Assembly: GCA_903859155.1 (NCBI GenBank)
Contig: CAIOLO010000024.1
Coordinates: 1-47,503, forward strand
DNA length: 47,503 nt
From: an uncultured beta proteobacterium
GTDB lineage: Bacteria > Pseudomonadota > Gammaproteobacteria > Burkholderiales > SG8-39
Direction of reading: 5' to 3'
Positions 24,338-32,639 of the stretch are shown one piece after another. Below the pieces are notes generated by a model, which was given only the letters and a program-made list of their open reading frames with translations, was not told the DNA's origin and made no database searches. Made by a program: the position numbers and the translations under genes. Position 1 is the stretch's first letter, and each line of letters starts with the position of its first letter.

Positions 24338-25312
24338 ATGAAACAGAACAAAATGCTTTGCACCATGGCGTTGGCCGGTGTCGCGCTGTTTAACGCCGCC
24401 GCGGCATCCGCACAGGCCTTTCCGGCCGGACCTATCAAGATCATCGTTCCCTTCACCCCGGGCAGCGCCACCGACATTCTGGCCCGTGTCACCGGCGAAC
24501 GGCTCTCCCCGGTATTCGGCCAGCCGGTCATTGTCGAGAACCGCGCCGGTGCCGGCGGCACCATCGGCATAACCCTGGTGGCCAAGGCGGCGCCGGACGG
24601 ATTGACGCTCGGTGTGGTATCCACCGGCCATGTGGTCAACCCGGTGCTCTATTCCAACCTGCAATACGACACCATCAAGGATTTTGCAGGCGTGGCGCCG
24701 CTGGCCAACCTCCCCAGCGTACTGATCGTTCCCCAGTCCCTGGGAGTAAAGGCGGTGAAGGATCTGGTGGTCATGGCCAAGGCCAAGCCGGACGCGCTCA
24801 ATTTCGGCACGGCGGGCGTCGGCAGTGCCGCGCATATCAATTCCGAGAAGTTCAACATGGCGGCCGAGATCAAGGCGATGCATGTCCCGTTCAAGGGCAC
24901 CCCGGAAATCCTCAACGACACCATGGCCGGGCGCGTGCAGATGGCCTGGGTGCCGCTGGTATCGAGCGTCGGAGCGCTCAAGGATGGCCGCGTATTCGCG
25001 CTGGCCGTTAGCACCCGGACACGTTCGGCCGCGCTGCCCGAGGTACCGACCATCGCGGAAGCCGGCTTCCCCGCTGCACAGTTCGATTTCTGGGTGGGCA
25101 TGCTGGCACCGGCCAAGACCCCGCGCGATGTGGTGGGTCGCATCAATGCCGAGATCAACCGCTCGCAGCAGACTCCGGAAGTCAAGCAGCGGCTGGCGAA
25201 CCTCGGCGCTGAGGCCATGCCGATGACGCCCGACCAGTTCGACGCCTACATCCAGGACGAGGCCACGACGCTGCAGAAAATCATGCGTGCGGCGGGCGCC
25301 AAGCCCAACTGA
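24338..25312 (+). CDS. Tripartite tricarboxylate transporter receptor, Bug/TctC family (5)
   Basis: This 324-residue receptor has a signal peptide ending ASAQA (residue 27). The motif AFPAGPIKIIVPFTPGSATD follows, then VIVENRAGAGGTIG, APDGLTLGVV and MHVPFKGTPEI. AAGGAG precedes the ATG. It sits in the island directly before a complete TRAP transporter, so two receptor types of unrelated families are encoded side by side. It probably recognises the same or a related carboxylate; the partner permease is elsewhere. Confidence 0.93.
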   Translation: MKQNKMLCTMALAGVALFNAAAASAQAFPAGPIKIIVPFTPGSATDILARVTGERLSPVFGQPVIVENRAGAGGTIGITLVAKAAPDGLTLGVVSTGHVVNPVLYSNLQYDTIKDFAGVAPLANLPSVLIVPQSLGVKAVKDLVVMAKAKPDALNFGTAGVGSAAHINSEKFNMAAEIKAMHVPFKGTPEILNDTMAGRVQMAWVPLVSSVGALKDGRVFALAVSTRTRSAALPEVPTIAEAGFPAAQFDFWVGMLAPAKTPRDVVGRINAEINRSQQTPEVKQRLANLGAEAMPMTPDQFDAYIQDEATTLQKIMRAAGAKPN

Positions 25313-25370
25313 ACGTCATTGACGCCTTGGCGCCCGAAGTGCCCGTCTCACCAAACTCCAGGAAGAATCC

Positions 25371-26381
25371 ATGAAGAAATCATTGTTTCAGGCTTCGCTT
25401 GTTGCCGTCGCCCTGTACTGCTCCCAACTCGCCGCGCAGCAGCCCATAGTGCTCAAGCTCTCGTCACCCGCACCGCCTCAGTCCTACCTGCATCCGGACG
25501 CGTTCACGCCGTTTGCCGCGGCGGTCACCCAGGCCTCGGGCGGCACGCTCAGGATCGACACCTTTTACGGCGGCACGCTGGGTAACTTCGGCTTGACTTA
25601 CGACCGCGTGGTCGACGGCGTGGCGGACATCGGTTTCATCCTCGCCGCCAATGCGGCCGGCAAGTTCAAGAAAATGGACGTGGTCGGCCTGCCATTCGAG
25701 GCGAAGACCGGCGTGGCGGCTTCGGTCGCCCTTTGGAAGATGTACGAGAAAGGCCTGTTCGCCGATTCCTTCGATGCGGTCAAGCCACTGGCCTTGTGGA
25801 CCTTTCCGAATTCCGCGCTGCACATGAAATCGGTCATCAAGACGCTGGATGACGTGAAAGGCAAGAAGATCGCCGCCTCCAGCGCGGTATCGGGCAAGGT
25901 GGTTGTAGCGCTGGGCGGCGCACAGATGACCTTCCGTCCCGATGAGACCTATCAGGCCATCAGCCGCGGCATTGCCGACGGTACCCTGATGCCCTTTACC
26001 GGCATGGCTACCTTCAGAATTCTTGAAGTGGCCAAGAGTCACCTTGATGCAGCCTTGGGATCGGATGCTGCGCTGCTTTTCATGAGCAAAAAGAAATACG
26101 ATTCCCTGCCGCCCAAGGCCAAGGAGGCGATTGACCGTTATTCCTACGCCAGTTTCTCCGAGAAGCTCGGCCGGCTGACCGACGAGCAATGGGCCGAGAA
26201 ACGCGCCCTGGTCAAGGAGGGCACGACCACCCTGTCGTCGCAGGAAGAGGCGCGCTGGCGCAAGGCCGTGGCACCGGTGGCCGCCGACTGGGCCAAGGAA
26301 ACCCCGGATGGCCAGAAAGTGCTGCAGGCGTTTCGCGGCGAAGTCGCGCTCATCGAAAAAGCGCAGGCCGGCAAGAAATAG
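25371..26381 (+). CDS. TRAP transporter solute-binding protein, DctP family
   Basis: This 336-residue periplasmic receptor has a signal peptide of about 22 residues (ending SQLAAQ). The DctP fold starts IVLKLSSPAPPQSYLHP, and YGGTLGNFGLTYDRVVDGVADIGFI and PDETYQAISRGIADG are family marks. DctP proteins usually bind a carboxylate through a conserved Arg; I could not place that Arg confidently. The fused permease gene follows after a hairpin. AGGAAGA precedes the ATG. The ligand is unknown but is presumably the island's substrate. Confidence 0.92.
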   Translation: MKKSLFQASLVAVALYCSQLAAQQPIVLKLSSPAPPQSYLHPDAFTPFAAAVTQASGGTLRIDTFYGGTLGNFGLTYDRVVDGVADIGFILAANAAGKFKKMDVVGLPFEAKTGVAASVALWKMYEKGLFADSFDAVKPLALWTFPNSALHMKSVIKTLDDVKGKKIAASSAVSGKVVVALGGAQMTFRPDETYQAISRGIADGTLMPFTGMATFRILEVAKSHLDAALGSDAALLFMSKKKYDSLPPKAKEAIDRYSYASFSEKLGRLTDEQWAEKRALVKEGTTTLSSQEEARWRKAVAPVAADWAKETPDGQKVLQAFRGEVALIEKAQAGKK

Positions 26382-26422
26382 ATGTCGATTATTGCCAGCT
26401 TTTAAATACAGATCTCCTTATT

Positions 26423-26443
26423 ACGCGCCGCATTGCGGCGCGT
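26423..26443 (+). terminator. Stem-loop between dctP-like and dctQM-like genes
   Basis: ACGCGCCGC / GCGGCGCGT is a perfect 9-bp stem with a 3-base loop, followed by only a short T-run. Placed between receptor and permease, it probably works as an attenuator or mRNA stabiliser that lets the receptor be made in excess. Confidence 0.55.
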
Positions 26444-26478
26444 TTCAATTCCGGAGTTAATCTAATAAGGGCAGCGCG

Positions 26479-28479
26479 ATGGAATCGGCCGCAGGGGGAT
26501 TTCTAGAAGCACTCGACCGGCGCTGCGCGATCGTGACGCAGCGCGTCGCCTTCATCGGGGTGCTGGCTATGCTGTTCGTTGCCTTCACCACCATCGCCGA
26601 CGTGCTGATGCGCTGGTTTTTCAATTCCCCGATCGACGGCCTGAGCGAGATCGAAGGCATGGCGCTCGCAGTCGCGGTTGCCGGATGCTTCCCGGCGGGC
26701 GCTGCATTGCGGGTCAATCTGACCATCGACCTGATCGGCAACCGCGTGAGCCCGCGCGTCCTCGCCTGGCTCAAGGCGCTCGGAGGGCTTGCGCTGCTGG
26801 TGTTCTATGCGTTCGTTGCCTGGCGCATCGGTGAATACGCCCTGAAACTGGGCGCCCGCGGCGCCGAGACGGTCTATGTGCGCCTGCCGATCGCGCCTTT
26901 CATGTGGGCGGTGGCGGGCTTCCTTGCCATCAGCGCGCTGGTGCAGTTGATCAATCTTTTCGTGAGCGTGAAATATGCGCTCGCGGGGATACCCGACCCG
27001 AGCGGCTGGGCCATTGAGAACGGCGAGAAGCCGGTGGAAGCCAAGCCGGTGGTGCAGGTCAATGGCGCCGTACTGGTAGCCACGGTGATTCTGCTGCTGG
27101 CGGCAACCGGCGCCGCGCTGTGGGGGCTCTACGCGAACATGGGGCTGCTGTCGCAACTGGCGCGCGACAATCCCGGAACGCTCGCTCTGGGCGTGGTGTT
27201 CATGGTGTGGGTGCTGCTGGTGCTGTTCATCCCGCTGGCGGTTGCACTGGGTTTGCTCGGAATTTTGTGCGCGGCACTGATGATAGGTCTCGACCCGGCG
27301 TTGAACGTGCTGGGCAACGAGTCGGCGCAATTTATCTCCAACTCCCAGGTCGCGGTGGTGCCGATGTTCCTGATGATGGGCAGCTTCGCCGTTGTCGCCG
27401 GCATGTCCGAGGATATCTACGACATGGCCCAGGCGCTGTTTTCGCATCTGCGCGGCGGTCTTGCGCTCGCCACCATCGGCGGTTGCGGCGGCTTCGGGGC
27501 GCTGACCGGTTCCTCGCTGGCGACGGTGGCCACCATCGGGCGCGTCGCCCTGCCCGAGATGCGCGCGCGCGGCTATTCGGCCGGGCTTGCCAGCGGCTGC
27601 GTCGCCGCGGGAGGCACGTTGGGCGCGCTGGTGCCGCCGTCGATTCCGCTGATCTTCTACGCGTTTCTCACCGAAACCTCCATCGGGCAGTTGTTTGTCG
27701 CGGCCATGATCCCGGCGGCGCTTGCGATCGGCCTGTACATGCTCGCCATCGTCGTGCAGGTCAGGCTGATACCTTCATCCGCGCCGGCGACCAACGCCCG
27801 CCCGAGCCTGGCCGAGATTGGCCGTGCCATGAAGAAAGCCTGGGCGGCCCTGGTGCTGTTTGGCATTGTGCTCGGCGGCATCTACGGCGGCATTTTTACC
27901 GAGACCGAGGCCGCGGCGGTTGGCGCGGTCGGGGCTTTCATCGCCGCGGTGCTGCGCGGGCGCATGAGCCGTGAAAGCGTGCTGCGTGTCATGGGCGAGA
28001 CCACCGCGACCACCGCACTGCTCTACCTCATCATCTTCGGTGTGCTGACTTTCTCGTTCTCCATGGGTGTCACCGGCCTGCCGCAGCGCATGACCAGTTT
28101 TTTCCAGGATCTCAACTGGGCGCCGATTGCGGTGATCGGGATGCTGCTGGTGATGTACCTGATCCTGGGTTGCATCATGGATTCGAACACCATCATGTTC
28201 GTCACCGTGCCGATTGTCGCGCCGCTGGTCGCCGGCATGCATTACGATCTCATCTGGTGGGGAATCATCAATCTGGTGGTGCTGGAGACCGGCCTGATCA
28301 CGCCGCCATTCGGCATCCATCTTTTCGTACTGAAAAGCATTGTCGGTTCAGACGCCCCGCTGGGGGTGGTCTACCGGGGGGTGATCCCGTTCGTGATCGC
28401 CGACATCGTAAAACTCGTACTGCTGGTGGCATTCCCGGTGCTCACGCTCTGGCTGCCCTCGACCATGCTGGGACAATAG
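26479..28479 (+). CDS. TRAP transporter fused permease, DctQ-DctM
   Basis: This 666-residue inner-membrane protein is a fusion. The small-subunit DctQ part covers about residues 10-160 (four hydrophobic helices, with VLMRWFFNSPIDGLSEIEGM). Linker helices follow at about 190-260. The large DctM part extends to the end, with SGSLATVATIG-like GSSLATVATIGRVALPEM, GTLGALVPPSIPLIFYAFLTE and a closing ITPPFGIHLFVLK. It imports the ligand delivered by the upstream DctP using an ion gradient. A MetE-like gene starts 13 bases downstream, so both are likely on one mRNA. Confidence 0.93.
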   Translation: MESAAGGFLEALDRRCAIVTQRVAFIGVLAMLFVAFTTIADVLMRWFFNSPIDGLSEIEGMALAVAVAGCFPAGAALRVNLTIDLIGNRVSPRVLAWLKALGGLALLVFYAFVAWRIGEYALKLGARGAETVYVRLPIAPFMWAVAGFLAISALVQLINLFVSVKYALAGIPDPSGWAIENGEKPVEAKPVVQVNGAVLVATVILLLAATGAALWGLYANMGLLSQLARDNPGTLALGVVFMVWVLLVLFIPLAVALGLLGILCAALMIGLDPALNVLGNESAQFISNSQVAVVPMFLMMGSFAVVAGMSEDIYDMAQALFSHLRGGLALATIGGCGGFGALTGSSLATVATIGRVALPEMRARGYSAGLASGCVAAGGTLGALVPPSIPLIFYAFLTETSIGQLFVAAMIPAALAIGLYMLAIVVQVRLIPSSAPATNARPSLAEIGRAMKKAWAALVLFGIVLGGIYGGIFTETEAAAVGAVGAFIAAVLRGRMSRESVLRVMGETTATTALLYLIIFGVLTFSFSMGVTGLPQRMTSFFQDLNWAPIAVIGMLLVMYLILGCIMDSNTIMFVTVPIVAPLVAGMHYDLIWWGIINLVVLETGLITPPFGIHLFVLKSIVGSDAPLGVVYRGVIPFVIADIVKLVLLVAFPVLTLWLPSTMLGQ

Positions 28480-28492
28480 GAGGCGAAGTTCA

Positions 28493-29542
28493 ATGAAACA
28501 CGCAATGAAACACGGCGTACACATCGTCGGTAGCGTGCCAATGAAAAGCGCCGCGGAGGTTTTCAAGCAACTGAGCGCGGCGGTGGGACCTTATCTGCGC
28601 TATCTGCCCGACGGCGAGACCGGTCCGCGACTGGACTGGCTGCCATGGCTCGAGCCGATCTTCGCATCTCATCCGGATTTCGAAAAATCGCCGGAGGAAT
28701 ACCGCGTCCACACCGGCGCGACCGCGTTCCGGCGCTGGCAGCTGAAGGAGGGCGTGGATCCGCAGACGGTACGGTTTTCGAGGTTGCCGCACAGCGGTTT
28801 CGCGCTGGATTCCTGGCGCGTTTTTGAGCGCCTCAAGGAGGCCGGAAAGATTCCGGCCCAGGTCCGTTATCAGTGCGATATCGCCTCGATACCCTCGCTG
28901 CTCGCGGCATTCGTGGTGGAGCCCCTGCATGCGGCGCTGGAGCCGGCGCTGGAGCAGGCGGTGATCGAGGAAATCGGCATCATCTGCGCGGCAATACCGC
29001 ATGAGGAACTTGCCATCCAGTTCGACGTGGCCTCTTCCATCTTTTTCTATCTTGAAACCGGCACGCCGTGCAAATTCGGCGCGACGGTTGCGCAGATGAT
29101 GGAAAGCTTCGTTCCCTTGCATGTGCGTCTTGGCAATGCGGTGCCGCCACAGGTGCACCTCATCTATCATTTCTGCTATGGCGACAACAAGCACAAACAT
29201 TCGGTGGAGCCGCGCGACAGCGCGCACCTGGTGAACTTTGCCAATGCGCTTTCTGCCGGGATCGGGCGCAGCATAGAATTGATCCACATGCCGGTGCCGC
29301 GAGAGCGCAGCGACGATGCCTACTTCGCGCCGATGAAGGCGATGACATTGCGGCCCGAGACCACCCTGGCCCTGGGCCTGGTGCATCACACCGACGGACT
29401 GGAGGGTACGCGCCGACGCATCGCCGCCGCGGAAAAGGTGGTCAAGGGATTCATGATCGGCACCGAGTGCGGCTTTGGGCGCCGCGATCCCTCGACCGTC
29501 CCGAAACTTCTGGAAATTCATGCGCAGGCGGCGGCCGGCTGA
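28493..29542 (+). CDS. Stand-alone MetE C-terminal-like (UROD/MetE superfamily) zinc protein
   Basis: This 349-residue protein resembles the catalytic half of cobalamin-independent methionine synthase. Residues corresponding to its zinc ligands can be placed: H226 and C228 (YHFCYGD), E262 (RSIELI) and C326 (GTECGFGRR). The N-terminal PDGETGPRLDW is typical of short members. AGGAGG lies upstream of the ATG. Single-domain relatives include methyltransferases and the epoxyalkane:coenzyme M transferase, all using zinc to activate a thiol. Between a TRAP permease and a Gfo/Idh oxidoreductase gene, it may transfer or remove an alkyl group from the imported substrate. That is inference. Confidence 0.85.
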   Translation: MKHAMKHGVHIVGSVPMKSAAEVFKQLSAAVGPYLRYLPDGETGPRLDWLPWLEPIFASHPDFEKSPEEYRVHTGATAFRRWQLKEGVDPQTVRFSRLPHSGFALDSWRVFERLKEAGKIPAQVRYQCDIASIPSLLAAFVVEPLHAALEPALEQAVIEEIGIICAAIPHEELAIQFDVASSIFFYLETGTPCKFGATVAQMMESFVPLHVRLGNAVPPQVHLIYHFCYGDNKHKHSVEPRDSAHLVNFANALSAGIGRSIELIHMPVPRERSDDAYFAPMKAMTLRPETTLALGLVHHTDGLEGTRRRIAAAEKVVKGFMIGTECGFGRRDPSTVPKLLEIHAQAAAG

Positions 29543-29647
29543 GGCGTTCGCCGGCAGCGGTTGATCAAGGGCAGCAAGCGGCGCAGCATCAACGCGGGCA
29601 ACGCGGAATAATCGCATTCAGGCAGGTATCTGGAAAAGGAGAGGGAA

Positions 29648-30649
29648 ATGCTCAAAGTCGTCGTCGTAGGTACGGGCTGGTGGGGTATGGAACTGGGCAA
29701 AGCCGCTGCGGCGCGCCCGGACAAAGTGGAGCTGGGCGGTTGCTGCTCGCTCTCGGCGGCCGAGTGCGCCAGGTTCGTCGCGGCCTACGGCGGCAAGTCC
29801 TGGAGCACTTATGAAGAGGTGCTCGCCGACCAGAGCGTCGGCGCGGTGATGCTGGCCACGCCGCACTCGCTGCACTGGACGCAGATCATCCAGGCGGCCG
29901 CGGCGGGAAAGCACGTGTTCTGCGAAAAACCCTTCACTCTGTCGGTGGCCACGGCATCCAAGGCGATGCGCGCCTGTGAAAAAGCGGGCGTCGTGCTGGC
30001 TGTCGGCCACAACCGGCGCTTTCTGCCCGGCCCGCGCAGGATGAAGGCGATGATCGAAGCCGGGGAACTGGGCACCATCATCCACGTCGACGCCCATTAT
30101 TCGGGCAACGTCGAAGGCCGCTATCCGAAGGACCACTGGCGCGTGCAGCAGAGCGAAATTCCCGCCGGGTCGACAACGCCGATGGGTCTGCACGTGGTGG
30201 ACACGCTCACCTGGCTGCTCGGTCCGGTGGCGCGCCTGACGGCGATCACCAAGCACCAGGCGCTCTCCTATCCCCTGGACGACACCTGCGCGGCCCTGTT
30301 CGAACTGAACAGCGGGGTCACCGGCCAATATGGCGCACACCTTGCCGTGGCGATGAGCTCGATGTTGAAAATATACGGCACCAAGGCCAACATCGAGTCG
30401 CGCAATGCCTTCTCCGAGCTGACCATCGAGCCCGCCGATCCCACCAAGCCGCGCGAGCTTCTGCGTTACACGCACGACGACAGCCTGCAGCAGGAAGTGG
30501 CGGCTCTCGCCGATGCGACCGGCGGCGGCGCCGCGTACCCGATCAAGCCGGTCGAGGCGCTGCGCAATATCGCGGTGCTCGAGGCGATCATGAAATCGGC
30601 TGCCTCGGGCAATGCCTGGGTGCCGGTGGCGCAGGGCCCCAGCGAGTAG
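29648..30649 (+). CDS. Gfo/Idh/MocA family NAD(P)-dependent oxidoreductase
   Basis: This 333-residue enzyme has an N-terminal Rossmann fold with VVVVGTGWWG (4-13), the conserved EKP (93-95, in FCEKPFTLS) and a C-terminal domain with GLHVVDTLTWLLG carrying the HxxD-type pair. Members oxidise or reduce sugars, inositols and related alcohols. AAGGAGAG precedes the ATG. It ends the same-strand island; an imperfect dyad follows downstream. The substrate is unknown. Confidence 0.9.
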   Translation: MLKVVVVGTGWWGMELGKAAAARPDKVELGGCCSLSAAECARFVAAYGGKSWSTYEEVLADQSVGAVMLATPHSLHWTQIIQAAAAGKHVFCEKPFTLSVATASKAMRACEKAGVVLAVGHNRRFLPGPRRMKAMIEAGELGTIIHVDAHYSGNVEGRYPKDHWRVQQSEIPAGSTTPMGLHVVDTLTWLLGPVARLTAITKHQALSYPLDDTCAALFELNSGVTGQYGAHLAVAMSSMLKIYGTKANIESRNAFSELTIEPADPTKPRELLRYTHDDSLQQEVAALADATGGGAAYPIKPVEALRNIAVLEAIMKSAASGNAWVPVAQGPSE

Positions 30650-30702
30650 CGTTGACGCAGATGGAATTGCGCGCGCTGCCCCGCATAGATTCCGGTGATG
30701 CT

Positions 30703-30728
30703 TGCCTGCAATGCGGCGGTTGCAGGCA
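30703..30728. repeat. Perfect 9-bp inverted repeat after the catabolic island
   Basis: TGCCTGCAA (30703-30711) and TTGCAGGCA (30720-30728) form a 9-bp stem with an 8-base loop, 54 bases after the oxidoreductase stop. No T-run follows. It could be a weak end signal for the island or an operator for the next gene. Confidence 0.5.
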
Positions 30729-30818
30729 TGGCGCGAGCTTTCCGAGTGGGACTGCATTATCGCAGCCGACCCCGCTTTGGCGGTATGCTTCGCGCCACCA
30801 TGCCCTACGGAGTGACCG

Positions 30819-31310
30819 ATGAATATCAGTGCTGAACAGCTGGCCGAACTGCTCGCCGGCGTCGCCAAGGCCCAGAACGCAATCATCGATGCGGTGGAAC
30901 GCGCCAATGGCGGCTGGCGCAACACCCACATGAGTCCGATTCTTTCGGTGGCCGCGAATATGCGCAGTGCAGAGCCGCGCCTGGTGGATCTGCCGGCGCG
31001 GATCCTGTTGCGCTACCAGGGCCGCCCGGCGGTAGATATCGCCTTGATCGCCGCGGAACTGGAGCATTTGATAGCCGGGACCCCGCTGGTGGCCTCGGCC
31101 GCGGACGCGTCCGCCGCCATGGCAAGGCCGGCAGCGACCATTCCTCTGGCTGCTGCCAGAACTGTGGCGACGGCAGCCGCGGTTGCTCCCAAAGCGGCGC
31201 CGGCGCCTGCAGCGGCGGCGGCACCAGCACCAGCACCAGCACCAGCCGCACCAGTCCCGGCAGTCCCGGCAGTGGTCGATGACAATCTGGATTTCATCAA
31301 AGGCGTTTGA
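30819..31310 (+). CDS. Unrecognised protein with Ala/Pro-rich tail
   Basis: This 163-residue protein belongs to no family I recognise. Residues 1-90 look folded and helical (AEQLAELLAGVAKAQNAIIDAVE, then a segment with LVDLPARILLRYQGRPAVD). Residues 95-150 are almost only Ala and Pro, and the end is VVDDNLDFIKGV. The tail is encoded partly by a CACCAG repeat (four units at 31222-31245), a slippage-prone tract. CGGAG precedes the ATG. It has no signal peptide; the tail resembles a flexible linker carrying a short acidic end motif. Confidence 0.6.
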   Translation: MNISAEQLAELLAGVAKAQNAIIDAVERANGGWRNTHMSPILSVAANMRSAEPRLVDLPARILLRYQGRPAVDIALIAAELEHLIAGTPLVASAADASAAMARPAATIPLAAARTVATAAAVAPKAAPAPAAAAAPAPAPAPAAPVPAVPAVVDDNLDFIKGV

Positions 31311-31388
31311 GGGATCGGCGGCAGGCCGGCAGGTTTCACCGCAGCTGCGCGCCGATTGCCCGGTTCGACGGGCGGCAGGACGACGCGG

Positions 31389-31574
31389 CTAAACGGCCTG
31401 GGAGGGGCGTTCCGCCGGGGTCACTTTGATCCCGTAGCGAATCCGGTAGACCATCCTGCGCCAGATGCTGGCGCGGAACGCGCCAGGCTGTGCGAGACGC
31501 GGGGCGGCGCCGGGAAACGCGCACTCCACACCGAGCGGCGCGTCGCCGTAGCCGGAGGTGGATTGCATTTTCAT
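31389..31574 (-). CDS. Small basic protein coupled to the upstream small membrane protein gene
   Basis: This 61-codon frame starts in a 4-base ATGA overlap with the preceding small gene. It encodes a Gly/Pro-rich first half and a basic second half (SIWRRMVYRIRYGIKVTPAE). No family is recognised. Overlap coupling and coherent base use support it modestly. Confidence 0.45.
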   Translation of the reverse strand: MKMQSTSGYGDAPLGVECAFPGAAPRLAQPGAFRASIWRRMVYRIRYGIKVTPAERPSQAV

Positions 31575-31774
31575 TTTGCTTCCTGGGTCACAGCGGTCTC
31601 ATCTTCCAACGCCGGCTCGTCCAGTGCGGTCGACTGCGCCAGCAGAATTACTGCGCCGCCGAGCACTGCCGAGGTGGCCACCCCGATCAGAAAAGCCTTG
31701 ACGGTATAGGTAAGGAAATCGGCAGCGATCAGCCGGCCTTTAGAGTTATTTTTGTTTGGCATGTCGGATTTCAT
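31571..31774 (-). CDS. Small single-span membrane protein
   Basis: This 67-residue protein has a basic, polar N terminus (MPNKNNSKGRLIAADF), one long membrane span (about residues 25-48, FLIGVATSAVLGGAVILLA) and an acidic tail. An in-frame ATG at 31762 is an alternative start; neither has a good ribosome site. It is divergent from the PdsR-like regulator gene with 153 bases between. No family is recognised. Confidence 0.5.
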   Translation of the reverse strand: MKSDMPNKNNSKGRLIAADFLTYTVKAFLIGVATSAVLGGAVILLAQSTALDEPALEDETAVTQEAK

Positions 31775-31927
31775 TCCTGCGGTTTATATCGAGCGACCTT
31801 TCCCCACACCTGCATTGAAACAGGCCAATCTGGCAAACCACCGAAACATTGTGGCAAAAAGATGGCAATGGTCGCGGCCTGCGTACGGCTTCGGGTATAT
31901 TCGTGCAAGCTTCTTTTCGATGTTGCC

Positions 31928-32617
31928 ATGCCCCGACGCATTGCCCTGGTGGAAGACGATCCGGCGATACGCGCCAATTACGCCGACGCGCTGAGAAAGC
32001 ACGGCCACGAGGTGCAGGCCTACGGTTCGCGCGGTGAAGCCATGGTGGCCTTCCGTGTCAGGCTGCCTGACCTGGCCATCCTCGACATCGGGCTGGGCGA
32101 CGACCATGACGGCGGTTTTGCCTTGTGTCGCGACCTGCGCGCGCTCTCGGCCGGATTGCCGATCATCTTTCTGACCGCGCGCGACAGCGATTTCGACGTC
32201 GTCTCAGGTCTGCGCATGGGGGCAGATGACTACCTCACCAAGGATGTCAGCCTGCCCCACCTTCTGGCGCGTGTGGCCGCGCTGTTTCGCCGCATCGACG
32301 TGCAGCGCGAACCCAAGCTTGCCGAGGATCTGCTGGAGCGCGGGTCGCTCGCACTGGACATGAAGCGCTTCTCCGCAACCTGGGCCGGCGCACGCGTGGA
32401 GCTCACGCTGACCGAATTCTGGATGGTGCATGCCCTGGCGCGTTTTCCGGGGCATGTGAAGAACCGCGAACAGCTCATGCGCGAAGCGAATCTGGTGGTG
32501 GATGACGATACCGTGACCTCGCACATGAAGCGCATACGCAGAAAATTCCAGGCGATTGCGCCTGCGTTTGACGAAATCGAAACCGTCTACGGCATGGGCT
32601 ACCGGTGGAAAGGCTGA
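31928..32617 (+). CDS. OmpR-type response regulator, PdsR (proteobacterial dedicated sortase system)-like
   Basis: This 229-residue regulator has a receiver domain (1-120) with phosphoacceptor D53 (ILDIGLGDD) and Lys in YLTKDVSLPHLLARVAALFRR. A winged-helix output domain (135-227) reads LTLTEFWMVHALARFPGHVKNREQLM and VVDDDTVTSHMKRIRRKF. From memory these phrases are characteristic of the response regulator of the proteobacterial dedicated sortase system; ChvI-type regulators are the next closest. It is followed at once by its kinase gene. No sortase or sortase target is in the window. Confidence 0.82.
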   Translation: MPRRIALVEDDPAIRANYADALRKHGHEVQAYGSRGEAMVAFRVRLPDLAILDIGLGDDHDGGFALCRDLRALSAGLPIIFLTARDSDFDVVSGLRMGADDYLTKDVSLPHLLARVAALFRRIDVQREPKLAEDLLERGSLALDMKRFSATWAGARVELTLTEFWMVHALARFPGHVKNREQLMREANLVVDDDTVTSHMKRIRRKFQAIAPAFDEIETVYGMGYRWKG

Positions 32618-32639
32618 AGCGCCAGGCCGTCCCGGGGGC

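Noticed and set aside
26503-27447. Minus-strand frame opposite the TRAP permease
   Set aside because: His/Gln/Arg-rich composition mirrors membrane-protein codons read backwards; no start signal or family motif.
31222-31245. CACCAG tandem units considered as a CRISPR-like or regulatory repeat
   Set aside because: They are in-frame Ala-Pro codons of the orphan protein, a coding microsatellite.
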